From NCBI GenBank assembly GCA_021014325.1, contig CM037476.1:12622827-12686826 (forward strand): a stretch of DNA of 64,000 nucleotides. The letters run 5' to 3'. The notes below the pieces were generated by a model. It searched no databases. It was not told where the DNA came from and was given only the letters and a program-made list of their open reading frames with translations. Both the position numbers and the translations under genes were made by a program. The stretch comes from Plazaster borealis (lineage: Eukaryota; Echinodermata; Asteroidea; Forcipulatida; Labidiasteridae). Of the stretch, positions 11,582-23,760 are shown one piece after another. Every line of letters starts with the position of its first letter. The first letter of the stretch is position 1.

Positions 11582-11660
11582 AACCCTACTCTGGTAAGCA
11601 TAATTCTGTTGTGCTTAGCTACTTTTTGTGCTTAAGCAGCTTTATGAAATTGGGGGCCCA
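11582..11660 (+). mobile_element. family E element, 3' fragment
   Basis: Contains GGTAAGCATAATTCTGTTGT, then GTGCTTAAGCAGC and TATGAAATTGGGGGCCC, matching the right half of the copy at 9457-9644. The left half is missing. Confidence 0.7.
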
Positions 11661-11725
11661 ATGCAAATTCGTTGCGTTGAATTATTTGCTTCATTTCTTG
11701 TATTTGTTTATGTGTGCTGTTTAAC

Positions 11726-11907
11726 TATAGACCTTTATCATGGTGCGGCCATCTTGATTTTCTCCCACTCAAATCAATGTATCCAAAACCAAGGCTGGAA
11801 GGAGAAATAGTCTGGTTCCTTTTTTATACAAGGAATATCAGCATCCATTACTGCTATTGGATACAAGGAGAATGACCAAGATGGTGGCAGCATGATAGTG
11901 GTCTATA
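11726..11907. mobile_element. TIR element with TATAGACC ends
   Basis: The left end TATAGACCTTTATCATG and the inverted right end (minus strand TATAGACCACTATCATG) agree over about 32 bp, running on to CCATCTTG. The length is about 182 bp with no coding capacity. The terminal TA may be a TA target-site duplication, as in Tc1/mariner-type elements; the superfamily is inference. Confidence 0.75.
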
Positions 11908-14900
11908 CTCAGGTGTAGCGAGAAAGCTACAGAGGATGGCAATGGAAATAACAGCATCAATTTCATATCAAACAAGCACAGAAAGGCAAACAGGCAGACG
12001 GCTTTATGGGAAATAAAAATTATTTGCAAACGGGTAAGCCAAAGACTGCATCAGAAATTCAAGAAATTATCCCCATCTGCAATCCTGACTGATGTTGGGC
12101 CATTAATTCTACTGAATGTCCTCTCTGAGAGCCTTAGCACTTCACAAGGCACTCGGACCAAAAGCTCAATTTATTCTATAAAACAAGTATAGGCTATATG
12201 TATATTATTTCATAAAGAATGAAACGTGAATAAACAGAAATAGTTTGAGTTCCCTGGAATCAAAAAAATGACATCTTGTCCGGTGGAAAGAATCAAAGTG
12301 CTTGGTGATACAGTTACTAAACGGAGAATTATATCTTATTTTTAGAAATATTGTTTTATTGTCAACTCGAACACATTCCCCCTGGCCATTAGCAAACGTA
12401 CAAATGTTTCTATCAAGATATTCAACTGATCACCAAGACTGTAACCATATATCAAATAATCTTTATACAATAGTAACATCATCATGTGTGACCGACGCCT
12501 GCCCACAGGTTTTAATCAATATGTGTGAAATACGGTCATCCGTCAACGAGGGGCAGACATCCTTCGAAAACACGCCTGAGTTCTTGCCATTTTTTAGAAA
12601 AACATTCAACGCATTAATGTGTATTTAGAATTTGGAGCGAACCACCAGAGACGGTGAAAAACAGAGCAACAACACGGGGGAAGCGTCATCGAATAATTGA
12701 CTTAAAAACAGTTGACACCGTGCAGTCAAAATATTGTGAACATTTGGTATAACATTCAGATGTAGATTATGCACCTTCCCACATAGTTGAGTATTTGCTT
12801 GCAACACCCGAACTTCCCCCTTGGCCCCTTCAACATGCAATGTATTTGGCAATCATTTTTGGTGATGACGTCTTCAAATCTCTTATAGTAGTCAGTGCCA
12901 ATGGGCAAACAATGTTGCCGTATAACTCCTTTCGTAGGCGCGGTCATGAGATGGCAATTCTATACACAGTACACAGATTGATACACTTTTTATAATAAAT
13001 CTAGGATCATGATATCTTCCAGCATAGATTCCTAGTATAGGGACTTTTCTCACACACAGAACAAACCCCACCCCGAAACCATACGGTTACGATACTGTGG
13101 TACGGCTTTGCTCTCCTAACCCCTACTCTAAGAATGATTTAAAACAGGCTTATTCGAGAGGGATCTAGAACGAGCTGCTGCCATGGCGACTATGATACTG
13201 AGTTGTTTCAGGGGATCCATGGAGGACAGGAGGAGGCCGGGGCAGGGACAAAACCATGCACGGAATGATGGAGTATTACACCCAGGCAGTTTATCCACCC
13301 ACGGGGAAACGTAAACACAGATTGTAATGGTCCATATCAATCTATACCAGACTTGGATTTAGAGTCGTATATCTGATATCTTCATTCCAGTATTTTGATA
13401 AGTTATATTCTTAAAGGGTGGATCTAACAGGAATGTCATTATGGTAGTGCTGTTACGAAATGCATCGTGGCAAATAGGAGGACAATGGTCCCAGAGGAGG
13501 ACTTGCTTACATAAGTTTATCATCTCAATATGCAAGATCTTAGCAATTATTTTCTGGCTTCTTTATAAAGTAGCACACCGGTAACTAGATTGTTATGGAT
13601 GATCGGGCGTATACTTGATGCCGTCTATAGTCTACAACACCACAGCCAGTTTTTGCAAAAAGAAGAAGACAAAAAGGACACTATGCAGAGGGGAAAAGTA
13701 AAAAGAGACAAGTTTGAATGCACCAGCAGTGCTAACTCAAACCAAGAGATTTTTAACAAGAAAATCGTGAAACTAAACAACAAGACGCTAGCGCATAATG
13801 TCTTTGCCATTTCCCATCGAGACAAAAAAGAAAGAGAGAATGATGTTAAAATTAAACCACAATTCGTCTCAGTGGAAACCATTGCAGATTGTAAGATTTT
13901 TCTAAAACCCTTCATCACGTATTTTTTAACAAGAAATTGTTAATAATTATTTACTTTTGTTAAAATAACCGAAGTTTCACCATTATGAGAATCATTCACC
14001 AATACATTTTCTTTTCGACTGCGAGTCACCCATCCAAGAAATTCCGAACATAATAGCCGTACATGCCCACGTGTTAGACAGGCTTCAGACAAACATCGTA
14101 AGTGTTGGGAGCTAACAGCATTACTTGAGCGTCACATGTCCAGACCTTCAATTACAACCGTGAAAAAAATGCCTGCCAAAAAAAAAAGAAAAAAAAAAGA
14201 AGAAAAAAATCGCCAAAGAACACATGTTACATACGAGAGCACCACGGGGTTGTACAGGGCAACGACTCACTGATGAATATTTCCTCCGGATCTGATCTAA
14301 TCTGGTTTGTTCTTTATATTAAACTTAATCTTGCAAATGCTTGTTTGATTAACTGTGGACATTTTAATATTTCCGCAAAACAAAAACAACTAACAGTAAT
14401 GGTACCCCCCCTCCCCCCCCCCGCACCATCACCACACACCGACCCTGCCCACATTTCTTTTTGTGGTAAATGAATGACTTCTCTTTGTCCTCCTATTGAT
14501 TGAGACACCTATACATTTCTTTTTTTGACTGCGAGTAACAGAACAAATTTCATGACCATTGGTTTTGTAAATGAAAGCGAGGCGAGTACACGTCCTCGGT
14601 TTGTCCCACCACCCGGATTCCTTTTGTGAAAGTCCTTGCTAGACACGCTCACGCACACGGCACAAAAAACACGAATTTTTGAGGAGCAAGATTTTTTGCA
14701 TTTTGGTCAAACATGATAAGTGGGATAAGGGGGGGGGGCACACAAGATTGGACAACAACAAGTATTTACGATACTTCATCTAATGAAAAGCTTTAACCTT
14801 CAAAAGCACCAAAAGTCAAAAATCTTCACTCGTTCTTCATTTTCTTTTTCCATCGAGAAAGACTCTGGTAGGGTCGAAACGTCAGGCCCGTTAACTAGTT

Positions 14901-15777
14901 TTTGCTTTTTCTCTTTCCATCAGTAAGCTTCCTTAGTCAAAGTAATCTCACCAACGAGTGTTGTTTTTAAAATGTTTCTCCGGTTCAAATCGTGTGTGTT
15001 CAAAACGAGGCTGGGAGGGCCATGTAGTCTGAGCCTTTTTGTCGTTGCTGAAAACGGGATTTACGAATAAGGAACACGACAACGACCGCTGCAAGGTCTA
15101 GCGACCCCAAATACCGTCTGTCAACGTTTTGCAACTTTCAGTCAATTTAAAAGAAAAAAACAGCCATCAAGAACAAGTTACAGGCATCGTTTTTCTTTCC
15201 AAACTCACCGGTACCTGTCCCAACAGTGTGTCACGAGCACATGTTTGAAAATCTTCAAACGCCAACCAGGGTACAAATATTTAAAACTTGCCTCTCACCG
15301 AGATGTTTCGACGTCGTAGCGGTTCAAAAACAAAACCCCCCGTTTGGGCGGTAACTCTTACAGTTAAGTTTTTAAAGGGCACAATTTATCTATAACTTCA
15401 TATAATCAGACAATAATGAATGACTTTTGGGACTATTTCAAGGCAAGGAATCATATCTTCCGATATCTCATTCTACGCACACCTTTAAAATTCCTTACAA
15501 AATGCCCGCTGCCTGCGCCGGCTGAGTCGCGTGGTAACCGCCCGGGAGTTTGATTGGCACGTGCCCCGCCACGACGCAGTTTGAATTTGATAGAGCACGG
15601 GCAGGTTGGATAATAAACCAACGGGTGGCTAACACGGGGTCCCTTATGAGCTACAATGCAAACCCAAACAGACTGTGTAATTGGAGGAATAGTTGCCTGT
15701 TTCAAAGTGGAGGTCGTGCGTCTCGTCTCGGTATACACGAAATATACGCTCAAGAGTTCGATCACCTTTAAAGGCAC
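11908..15777. other. long stretch without recognised genes
   Basis: Low-complexity patches occur here: an A-rich purine tract at 14178-14212, a C run near 14406-14422 and a G run near 14729-14738. Near 14875-14905 the words GGGTCGAAACGTCAGGCCCG recall the GTTTCGA...GTC core of the fold-back element at 20333-20582. The longest frames (108 codons from 12302, 117 codons from 13590) show no domain I recognise. Confidence 0.45.
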
Positions 15778-16149
15778 TGAACACGTTTGGAAATTGTCAA
15801 AGACCAGTGTTTTCACTTGGTGTATCCCAACATATGCATAAAATAACAAGCCTGTGAACATTTGGGCTCAATTGGTCATCGAAGTTGCAAGAAGATGATG
15901 AAAGAAAAAAACACCCTGTTTGTACAAATTTGTGTGCTTTCAGATAGGAATAAAAACTTCTTGCAAGAAGTTTTTATTATTAATTTAGTGAGAAATTACC
16001 TCTTTCTCAAAAACTACGTTACTTCAGAGGGAGTCGTTTCTTACACTGTTTTAATGATACTATCAACAGCTCTCCGTTGGTCGTTACCAAGTAAGTTTTT
16101 ATGCTAATATTTGTTTTGAGTAATTACCAAACGTGTACGATACCTTTAA
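15778..16149 (+). mobile_element. TTAA element, subfamily A, copy 2
   Basis: TTAAAGGCACTGAACACG at the left and ACGTGTACGATACCTTTAA at the right, with the central AACTTCTTGCAAGAAGTT palindrome. Full length and very similar to the copy at 8115. Confidence 0.92.
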
Positions 16150-16549
16150 GAATTGCATTCATTGCACTTACGAAGCTGTGGTCGAGTGGATGTCACGAGG
16201 CTGTGAATGAGTGAATGTCAACATAATAAAATTCATCTTTTTCGACTTTTCCCCACTTAAAACAGACAAAGGTACTGGTATCATAAAATATTGCCATGGA
16301 ATGTATAGTCTAGATTGTCCACGTACAAACCTTGTTGCTCCGGCGATTTTAAATAAATTCTCGTGTTAAAACCATAGATACATTGAATGACTTATGAAGC
16401 ACACTTCAAATGAACATTATAACGGTTGGTTGACCGTTTTTTGTGCGCGCATTGTGCACAAAATGAAGGAATTTATACATGAATATTGCTATGAAGTAAA
16501 TTTCAGCACACTTTACATGCGTCTCTCGAAAACAACTATTAGGCATATT
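16150..16549. other. stretch without recognised genes
   Basis: No feature recognised. Confidence 0.4.
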
Positions 16550-16860
16550 TGAGTTCAGTTCAGTTTATTTTCCACGGTGTCAAATAATAATTACAATTTT
16601 AATGGGAGAATATATAGAGCAATGATGGTATTTGGGCTGAAGTAAAGACTAAGTATGGAACATGGTTGATACTGTGGGGGGACACATCAGGAAGCAGGGA
16701 TTGTTAGAGTCCGGGCCCATCGTGCATGTGTGGGGTGAGCTGAGTTGTAAAAAAATAAAAATAATAAAAATAAACATGGCCCTGAACGATTTTGGTGACC
16801 ACAAGTAAGGCTCTATTATACATTTAAATACCAACAATTAAATAGTTATACCTAACATAA
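16550..16860 (-). mobile_element. LINE or SINE 3' end
   Basis: On the minus strand the sequence ends GGAAAATAAACTGAACTGAA, a short (CTGAA)n tail after an AATAAA-like word. This is typical of CR1/L2/RTE-type retroelement 3' ends. Upstream is an A-rich internal stretch at 16749-16773. The upstream limit is uncertain and no reverse-transcriptase frame was seen. Confidence 0.5.
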
Positions 16861-18061
16861 AAGACCGACAACGAACTAACAACATACGTACAAACATGTG
16901 AGATCAGCAATCTATAGAGGGAAACATGTAAATTTAACGGGTTTGCTATGTGACATGCTTTTCTGTCTTAAAAACTCTAAAACGGTAAACTTGATAGAAT
17001 GAGAAGCAAACGTGGTGAGGATTCTGACATGAACATACCGGCTGCAGTTAAAGGACTGACAATAAGCCATTTTGAGATATGGTGGACACATTACTATGAC
17101 GCTATTTAGGTTTTGGTTAATTCGTCTGTATACACCCAAACCAAACAGTGCACTCATATAGTGTCCACCATACCTCAAAAAGGCTAATGGACAGTGCAAG
17201 TCTCGCAAGTACTCGAACATTTTTGGTCCCACGTACATAGCTTCAACGCGCCAAGGAAACAAACTCGCACACTACAACGGGTCACAATGTTCGAAAACAC
17301 GTGAGGCTTGCGCAGTTCATTCCAAAACCGAGTGATGGTCTTAGTTCAGGACTTTCACTGCAGCGTTTGTGTTGCCGTGTGTTGTAGCATGGAGGAAGTT
17401 ACCCAAGCATGGAGTTCGAGTGTGGTAATTTATTTATTTATTTAATGTTTTTGCATTATGACGTGGAATCCATGCGTAAATAATGACCACTGACGACGTG
17501 AAATACTTGTTATTAGGGAAGATATCAGATTGTTGTTAAAGGTCACACTGTAACCAAATTAGTTCTTAGAAGTGTGACGTCAACTTCCCTATGCTATTAT
17601 TTATGCAGGCCTTATGTTTTAGTATACAAACAGACACAAGAGCCCTTATAAGTTTGAGTTGAGGGTTAATTAGGTTGACTTTCGGGAAGAGCAAAACATA
17701 CATCAATAAATAAACAAGTAAACAAAATCAACACCAGCAAAAAAAAAAAAACCAATTAAACATGCGACCCGCAGAGAACAAATCTCTTATACAATCAATC
17801 AGAGCTCCCAACATGTGCATCTTGCAACCAGGGAGTTGTTTAGAAATACAAACAACATAATAGGGAAAACAGTTCCAAAATCAGAGTGATTCTCACATTT
17901 GTTCATCAGAACATGGAAAGGTTAGTTTATTTTCGGAGAATTTCTTTCAAATTCAGGGAGAGTTGGCATCTCTGATTCAATGCCTGATTATTTATCGTAT
18001 AGATAACAAATAATAAAACGGCAGGAATATAAATTGGTGCATTTCACCAGCTTCACCACTC
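16861..18061. other. stretch without recognised genes around the fold-back element
   Basis: Apart from the hairpin at 17063-17188 I see only AT-rich sequence, including a TTTA run near 17428-17443. Confidence 0.4.
17063..17188. mobile_element. fold-back element with GATATGGTGGACAC arms
   Basis: Left arm ATTTTGAGATATGGTGGACAC and right arm (minus strand TTTTTGAGGTATGGTGGACAC) form a hairpin of about 35 bp per arm around about 55 bases. A small TIR element. Confidence 0.65.
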
Positions 18062-18430
18062 TTAAAGGCACTGAACACGTTTGGAAATTGTCACAGACCA
18101 GTGTTCTCACTTGGTGTATCCCAACATATGCATAAAATAACAAGCCTGTGAAAATTTGGGATCAATTGGTCATCGAAGTTGCAAGAAAATGATGAAAGAA
18201 AAAAACACCCTTGTTGTACAAATTTGTGTGGTTTCAGATAGGAATAAAAACTTCTTGCAAGAAGTTTTTATTACTTTAGTGAGAAATTACCTCTTTCGCA
18301 AAAACCACGTTACTTCAGAGGGAGTCGTTTCCTACAATGTGTTATACTATCAACAGCTCTCCGTTGCTTGTTACCAAGTAAGTTTTTATGCTAATTTTGA
18401 GTCATTACCAAACGTGTACGATACCTTTAA
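18062..18430 (+). mobile_element. TTAA element, subfamily A, copy 3
   Basis: Full-length copy with both TTAA ends and the central palindrome. Slightly shorter near the 3' end, where ATATTTGTTTT is reduced. Confidence 0.92.
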
Positions 18431-18490
18431 AGAAATGAATGCCTTCCAATAGTGTGATCGTCAATGCCAATAAACTGCCACAGACCTATG

Positions 18491-18625
18491 AGCCTTTTCG
18501 AAACCCCGGCTTGGGATTGGGCTTAGGCTTCGTCAATTATTTAGGAAACGCTTGCTTTCCTTACCGGGTTTCAATCAGGCAGATGGAGCCTGGAGCCCAA
18601 GCGCAACCGTGGTTTCGATAAGGAC
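18491..18625. mobile_element. TIR element with TTTCGAAACCCCGG arms
   Basis: Left end AGCCTTTTCGAAACCCCGG and the inverted right end (minus strand AGTCCTTATCGAAACCACGG) match over about 32 bp. The interior carries GGGATTGGGCTTAGGCTTCG. About 135 bp and non-coding. Confidence 0.75.
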
Positions 18626-18970
18626 TTCTGACTAACATGGAGCCCGAGAACCACATGGGACTTGGGTAGCAGATTAATAACTGTCAAGGGATCGCAGTTA
18701 TTGAAAAACTTATGAGTTTTCTATCGATACGTCACAATGATCTGGTAAGCCGATTAACTCATTGACCTCCAATATTATCGATCACAGTGACTGATCCTTA
18801 CAGCCACTAATGCCCAGAAAAACCGTTGGGCCATCGTTAGGCATTATTTTTCATAAAAGGCAAGCACTCTACAAAGTCTATAAAGCCTCTCCACATTCTT
18901 TTGTTATCTTGCAGACAACTAGACACTCGTAATGAAGCCATTCAACAATTCGATTCCAACTTCTTCTGTA

Positions 18971-19303
18971 TTAAAGGGTGTGTGTATATACAACATTGGT
19001 AAGGTTGAACATATAAATGTTCACAGATTTGCACATAACTTACATGGTATAAAGATGGTCATGGTGGAAAACTTCCCTTGAAACAGTTTTGCTTTAAATG
19101 CTATAGTTTTTATCACTTGTGATAAAATTTAAAAGTTTGAAAACAGTGAAAATATATAATGGGGTTTTGCACTGTTTTCTCATGACTCCGAAGACCGATT
19201 TAGCTTAAACTTTCACAGGTTTGTTATTAGCATGTATATTTTGGGTCACATCAAGTGTGGATACTGATCTTTGACAAATTCCAATGTTGTACATTTGCTT
19301 TAA
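18971..19303 (+). mobile_element. TTAA element, subfamily D, copy 1
   Basis: Begins TTAAAGGGTGTGTGTATATA, ends ATGTTGTACATTTGCTTTAA, and has TTAA at both ends. The interior contains AACTTACATGGTATAAAG and TTTCACAGGTTTGTTATT, shared with subfamilies A and B. Confidence 0.75.
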
Positions 19304-20332
19304 AGATGATTTCTTTCAACCGTTTTGTTCAGTGATAAACTGTTTGCAACAAATTGTGGTGAAAACAAATGTACAGAAGGAAAAGTCACATTTATACAGG
19401 TGTAATTTAGTCGGGTTTAAAGATGCTCCCCCAACTCAACCTTTTCCCGCATGTACACACTTATAAAACAACATCACCATTAAACTCGTTGGACAAGTAT
19501 TTGTGTATTAAAAGCGGGCTTTGGGATCGTACTCAACCGATTTGACAGTTTGGGGTGGGCAGTTTTGGGTTTCAGTTTTGGCTTTCGTTTTGTAGAGGAG
19601 CTGTATATAGAGGAGCTAGAATGCTACCACCAAGAGACTAATTTCATAATTTAAGATTAAGACTTAAGATTAAGGATTCATAATTAAGTTCAGGATACAC
19701 AATGAAAACAGTCAGTGTCAAAACTGCTTACATTTTAAATTTGTGTAAATTAAGAGCATAGAAATATGCTCGCTAATGACCTTTAAATACAGAAGGCCAA
19801 TTTGGCATCAAATTCGACCCATTTCTGCTTCCCCGGTTACGCCCCCGTTAATTCCCCCAGGGTAAACAAATAATAACACTAACAAGAAACACCGTCTCAG
19901 TAACCTCAACACATGTTTTCCGTTTGATGAACATGCGATCATTGGTATCTAACTATGGTCGATGAGAATGCTTGATTACGACTGCAATCATTGCCCTAAT
20001 TAGGCACAGGGGATTCGTTGGGGCGGGTTATCGAGGGGCAAACGCCCTCTACAAGGCTGAGATCTGGGCATGATCCGCTCATCAAGGTTACCTGAAATCC
20101 TATTCTCTGGTTATCTTTTTAAATGACTCTGTGACTTTTAATCTTTATTTCGCAGACAATATGGTGTGATGAAGCAACACGGCGGGCGGTCTTATCCCGT
20201 GACGAGAGTGCCTTGTAGCAGGGTGGGTTGCAGGGGGTGTGGGTGCTTCGACAAGCTGCTAAGCTGCCGATTTGTGTCTCTCAAATTCCCTTGGAATATT
20301 TCTCAACCACATACAGCACATCGAAAGCGAAA
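19304..20332. other. stretch without recognised genes
   Basis: At 19640-19690 there are short TTAAGATTAAG words like those inside the element at 9299. A pyrimidine tract ending TTTCGCAG near 20135-20156 looks like a splice acceptor, but no credible exon follows. Confidence 0.4.
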
Positions 20333-20582
20333 ACATGTTCTTCATAAGTGTTGTTTGAAGCTTTGCATGGTGTGGACAAATAAGAAGTAACTAAAATAGA
20401 TAGTAAACTTGCGGGTACAACCATTTGCAAAAACTCTTTTGCCAGAGTGATGGCTCTGAAAAGAGCCGTTGGGGTATCGACGTTTCGAACAGTATACTCT
20501 GCTCGTCTTCAGGAGATTTTTTACATATGGTTGTACCCGTAAGTTTACTATTTATTTTAGTTACTTCTTACATGTTCTTCAT
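20333..20582 (-). mobile_element. fold-back element with histone-type stem-loop, possibly Penelope-like
   Basis: Inverted arms at 20381-20424 and 20527-20570 match over 44 bp with two mismatches. Between them, on the minus strand, lies GGCTCTTTTCAGAGCC (20467-20452), a perfect match to the metazoan histone mRNA 3' stem-loop consensus. There is also a GTTTCGA/TCGACG core at 20477-20489. The 13-bp word ACATGTTCTTCAT occurs at 20333-20345 and again at 20570-20582 and may be a target-site duplication. A long duplication with internal inverted arms fits a retroelement of Penelope type better than a cut-and-paste element, but this is inference. Confidence 0.6.
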
Positions 20583-20724
20583 TGTCTTTCCGATTTTACT
20601 AATAACCCAGACGGCACAATTACGACAACATTCAATACAATTGTCCTTTGTCGAATAATGTGTCCCGGTTATTTAAAACAAAAACAGAAAAAATACAACA
20701 CTTTTATTTTACTTTTATGTGCTT

Positions 20725-21094
20725 TTAAAGGCACTGGATACGTTTGGAAATTGTCAAAAACCAGTGTTCTCACTTGGTGCATCCCAACATTATGCATAAA
20801 ACAAGCCTGTGAAAATTTGGGCTCAATTGGTCATCGAAATTGCAAGAAAATGATGAAAAAAAACCCACCCTTGTTGTACAAATTGGTGTGCTTTCAGTAA
20901 GGAATAAAAACTTCTTGCAAGAAGTTTTTATTATTTAGTGAGAATTTACCTCTTTTTCAAAAACTACGTTACTTCAGAGGGAGTCGTTTATCACAAAGTT
21001 TATACTATCAACAGCTCTCCGTTGGTTGTTACCAAGTAAGTTTTTATGCTAATATTTGTTTTGAGTCAATACCAAACGTGTACGATACCTTTAA
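20725..21094 (+). mobile_element. TTAA element, subfamily A, copy 4
   Basis: TTAA at both ends, GGCACTGGATACGTTTGG at the left and the central palindrome. Full length. Confidence 0.92.
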
Positions 21095-21302
21095 AGTAGG
21101 GTCATACTTTGGTAAAGACCCCAAACAAAATAATTGTGTAAGTATTATCCGAAAGCTTATACTTGTTATGAATATGGCAATGGTAGTAAGAATCCTGCGA
21201 AGTTGTTACGTTTGAAATGCCCCCGTTGATTAGAAATCAAAAAACGTACCTCGAAATATTTGAATCTCTAAAGATCGCCCGAGGGCGAGTTTTGGAGATT
21301 CC

Positions 21303-21380
21303 AATTTCCGTGATGTCCGTTTGTGAATGCTGCGGCCAGAGATGCAACTAGTACATGCTGTCACCTCGCCAAACGTGGAT
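21303..21380 (-). mobile_element. fragment related to subfamily C
   Basis: TGAATGCTGCGGCCAGAGATG and GTCACCTCGCC match, in inverted orientation, the right part of the element at 54659-54905. Only this piece is shared. Confidence 0.5.
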
Positions 21381-22258
21381 GGTTTCGACGTTCTTGATGA
21401 AAATACCAAGAAGTGTGGTTTTTTCTTCTCTCTCTTAACAAGTAGACACCGAATTCAGCTCAAATTTTCAAAGGTTACCGTGGTCATTGCATCTTTATCA
21501 TCAATAATATGGCCTATAAATCAGCATTACGTTGACAAAAACTAATCTCTGGCGCTACCTTTTAAGGTGTAAATTTACCCATTTCTGCCATATTGTCAAT
21601 TTAAGACTCGATCAGAGAACCGATTGAGCGGACACGATACTTTGGTAAAATAGAAACCGCTTCAATATTACAATCTTTCTTTTTTCCTATTTATAACAAA
21701 TTGTATACAGGCCTGTTGATTCGTTTTTGAAAGGGAAGGGCACCAAGGCGTTTTCCACTTTTATAAAGGGCACCTTTATGGGGAAATTGTAAATTTTTAT
21801 TGGAAAGTTTCAAGGGGCACCAAGACAATGACTTAGGGCATTGGGGCAACAGCCTTCGTTGCCTCCGTGAAGCACTAGTGAAATCTCAACAAAACGCATT
21901 TGTTCAAACACGATCAAATTATCACAGCCCTATAAATACGAGGACTTTGGTTTAAAAAAGCACAGTTTTCTCAATGTTATTGTTAAATCGGACCAAACAA
22001 AAGAAAGAACATTGTGTTATTGGGCTGGTGGGTTTACAGCATATCAACTACGATCCAAGATGGCGCCTAACCGGTAAGGCATATTACGGTGGGAAGCAGT
22101 CGTAATGTTCTTTCGAAATTGAAACCGTGACCGGGCGTGAGAGTTTCCAATCTGATTTCTTTTAAGTATTAAGATGTTGGGTTACCGATCCATGATCGCA
22201 ATGGTTCCCTAAGGATCAAGGGATGGCTAAAGCTTGAATCCTGATACACTCCGGGACA
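21381..22258. other. stretch without recognised genes
   Basis: At 21730-21890 there is a GGGCACCAAGG word that recurs twice, followed by CCTTCGTTGCCTCCGTGAAG. It looks like a piece of a dispersed repeat but has no visible ends. Confidence 0.4.
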
Positions 22259-22648
22259 TTAAGGGGATTGTATACGCTTGGTAATTGGAACCCCCTGTTT
22301 GTTTCAATCCTATAAAGTTGTACCTATATACCATAAAACTAACCTGTAACAAATTTTATTTCAAAAGGTGGTAGCGTTTTTGAGATATTGCCGAAAATCT
22401 GGATCGGTTATGTCCACGCAGTATAATCTGCAATTGGGACAATCTGAGAAACGTTACTGTCAGTAACACTTCTCAGATTCAAATTTGTTGGAATAAAAAG
22501 TGATATATTTTTCCGTAATCGCAGTACTTCGACGTGGAAAGTTTCTGAAAATGCATTATACTATCCAAAGCTGCTGTACTTCTTACCAAGTAAGTTTTTA
22601 TTGCCATTCATTTCCAGAGTCATTACCAAACATACACAGACCCTTTAA
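22259..22648 (+). mobile_element. TTAA element, subfamily C, full copy
   Basis: Starts TTAAGGGGATTGTATACGC and ends CATACACAGACCCTTTAA. The interior has the inverted pair CAATCTGAGAAACGTTACTG and its complement near 22440-22482, and GGTGGTAGCGTTTTTGAGAT. It provides the reference for the truncated and nested copies at 5358 and 56714. Confidence 0.85.
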
Positions 22649-23424
22649 TGGGACGGGAATCAGTGTGCTTCAGGGGGATATCGTACATAATTACATTAAA
22701 AAAATTAAATTCCAATCACCAACTTTTCAATGAACACACAATATTCGTTGGCTCGGTATTTTGAAAACATTACCGTTTTGTTTTGTTAGATTTTAGTGGA
22801 CGTGCTTATCGGGCTAATTTCGACTGTGGCAATCGAAACAAGAAACTATTTGAAAATGTTAAGGCAGGATCATTCTAAACGGACAGAAATGTCATTTTGT
22901 TCTATTGTTGTTCTGTGGGCTCCGTTAATGAAATAAATTTGTGAGAATGAACATATAAAATGTTCACAGATCTACACATAACTTTGTAAAAAGACGGTCA
23001 TATAAAAATCATAATCAAAAAGGGGAAAAATATGGGTTTTTTCAATCTGGAAGTTTGTTGTAACAGTCTCAATTCTCATGATAAATATTCGTTAGAATGA
23101 TTTACAGTCAATATTGTAAAAAAAAAAAATAATAATAATACTACAAAAAGAGCTTTAAAAGATCCTACTTTAACCGTTCCTTATTCGATTTCAGCAACCG
23201 AAATAAGCATGTACACCCTGCATAGAAATCAGTGACACAACATCAACAATAGTTTTCACTGAAACGTTACCACCTATCATGTAATTTGATGAATTTCTTA
23301 CAGAATGATTTATCATGCGTTTATTGAAGACCAGAGTATGGACATAAATTCACTCTGAAAAATAAATACTGGCAAAACTCCATTCTACCAAGATCTGTAT
23401 TGCATTAAACTGTTCAAATTCAAT
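22649..23424. other. stretch without recognised genes
   Basis: Contains a short subfamily D-like piece at about 22940-23000 (AACATATAAAATGTTCACAG) and an A-rich run at 23119-23142. Confidence 0.45.
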
Positions 23425-23760
23425 TCAATTCAATTCAATGCACATTTATTTTTCATGCTGACAACGACAAAAAAACAGTTGAAACAAATGAGTATAACTA
23501 TGAAAAGATGGATGCCACATAATTCAACAATAAAATGTATAGAAATTTATCGAGTGTAATTGTAGGTTCTATCATCAAGAATACAACAAAATACACCCCA
23601 TTGTGTTCACCATTTTTGTTATCGTGTTATACATTTCCCTCGAAAGATAGTGAAGACCTTTATAAAATTATAAGTTTTCTTGTAAGAGCGACAGCGATTT
23701 CTACGGTTCGTAGAAAGCTCTATTCACCGGAGCCATTTTCCGTTTTTTTTTGTTGTTAAT
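23425..23760 (-). mobile_element. LINE 3' end with (AATTG)n tail
   Basis: On the minus strand it ends AATAAATGTGCATTGAATTG and then repeats TGAAT four times, a typical CR1/RTE-like tail. A similar tail on the plus strand occurs at 41935-41990. The upstream limit is uncertain and no catalytic frame was seen. Confidence 0.55.

Noticed and set aside
14875..14905. Second copy of the fold-back element core
   Set aside because: Only the GGGTCGAAACGTC word is shared; arms and histone-like stem-loop are missing.
18890..20165. Two acceptor-like TTGCAGACAA / CGCAGACAA sites
   Set aside because: Similar words occur by chance in AT-rich DNA; no open exon follows either of them.
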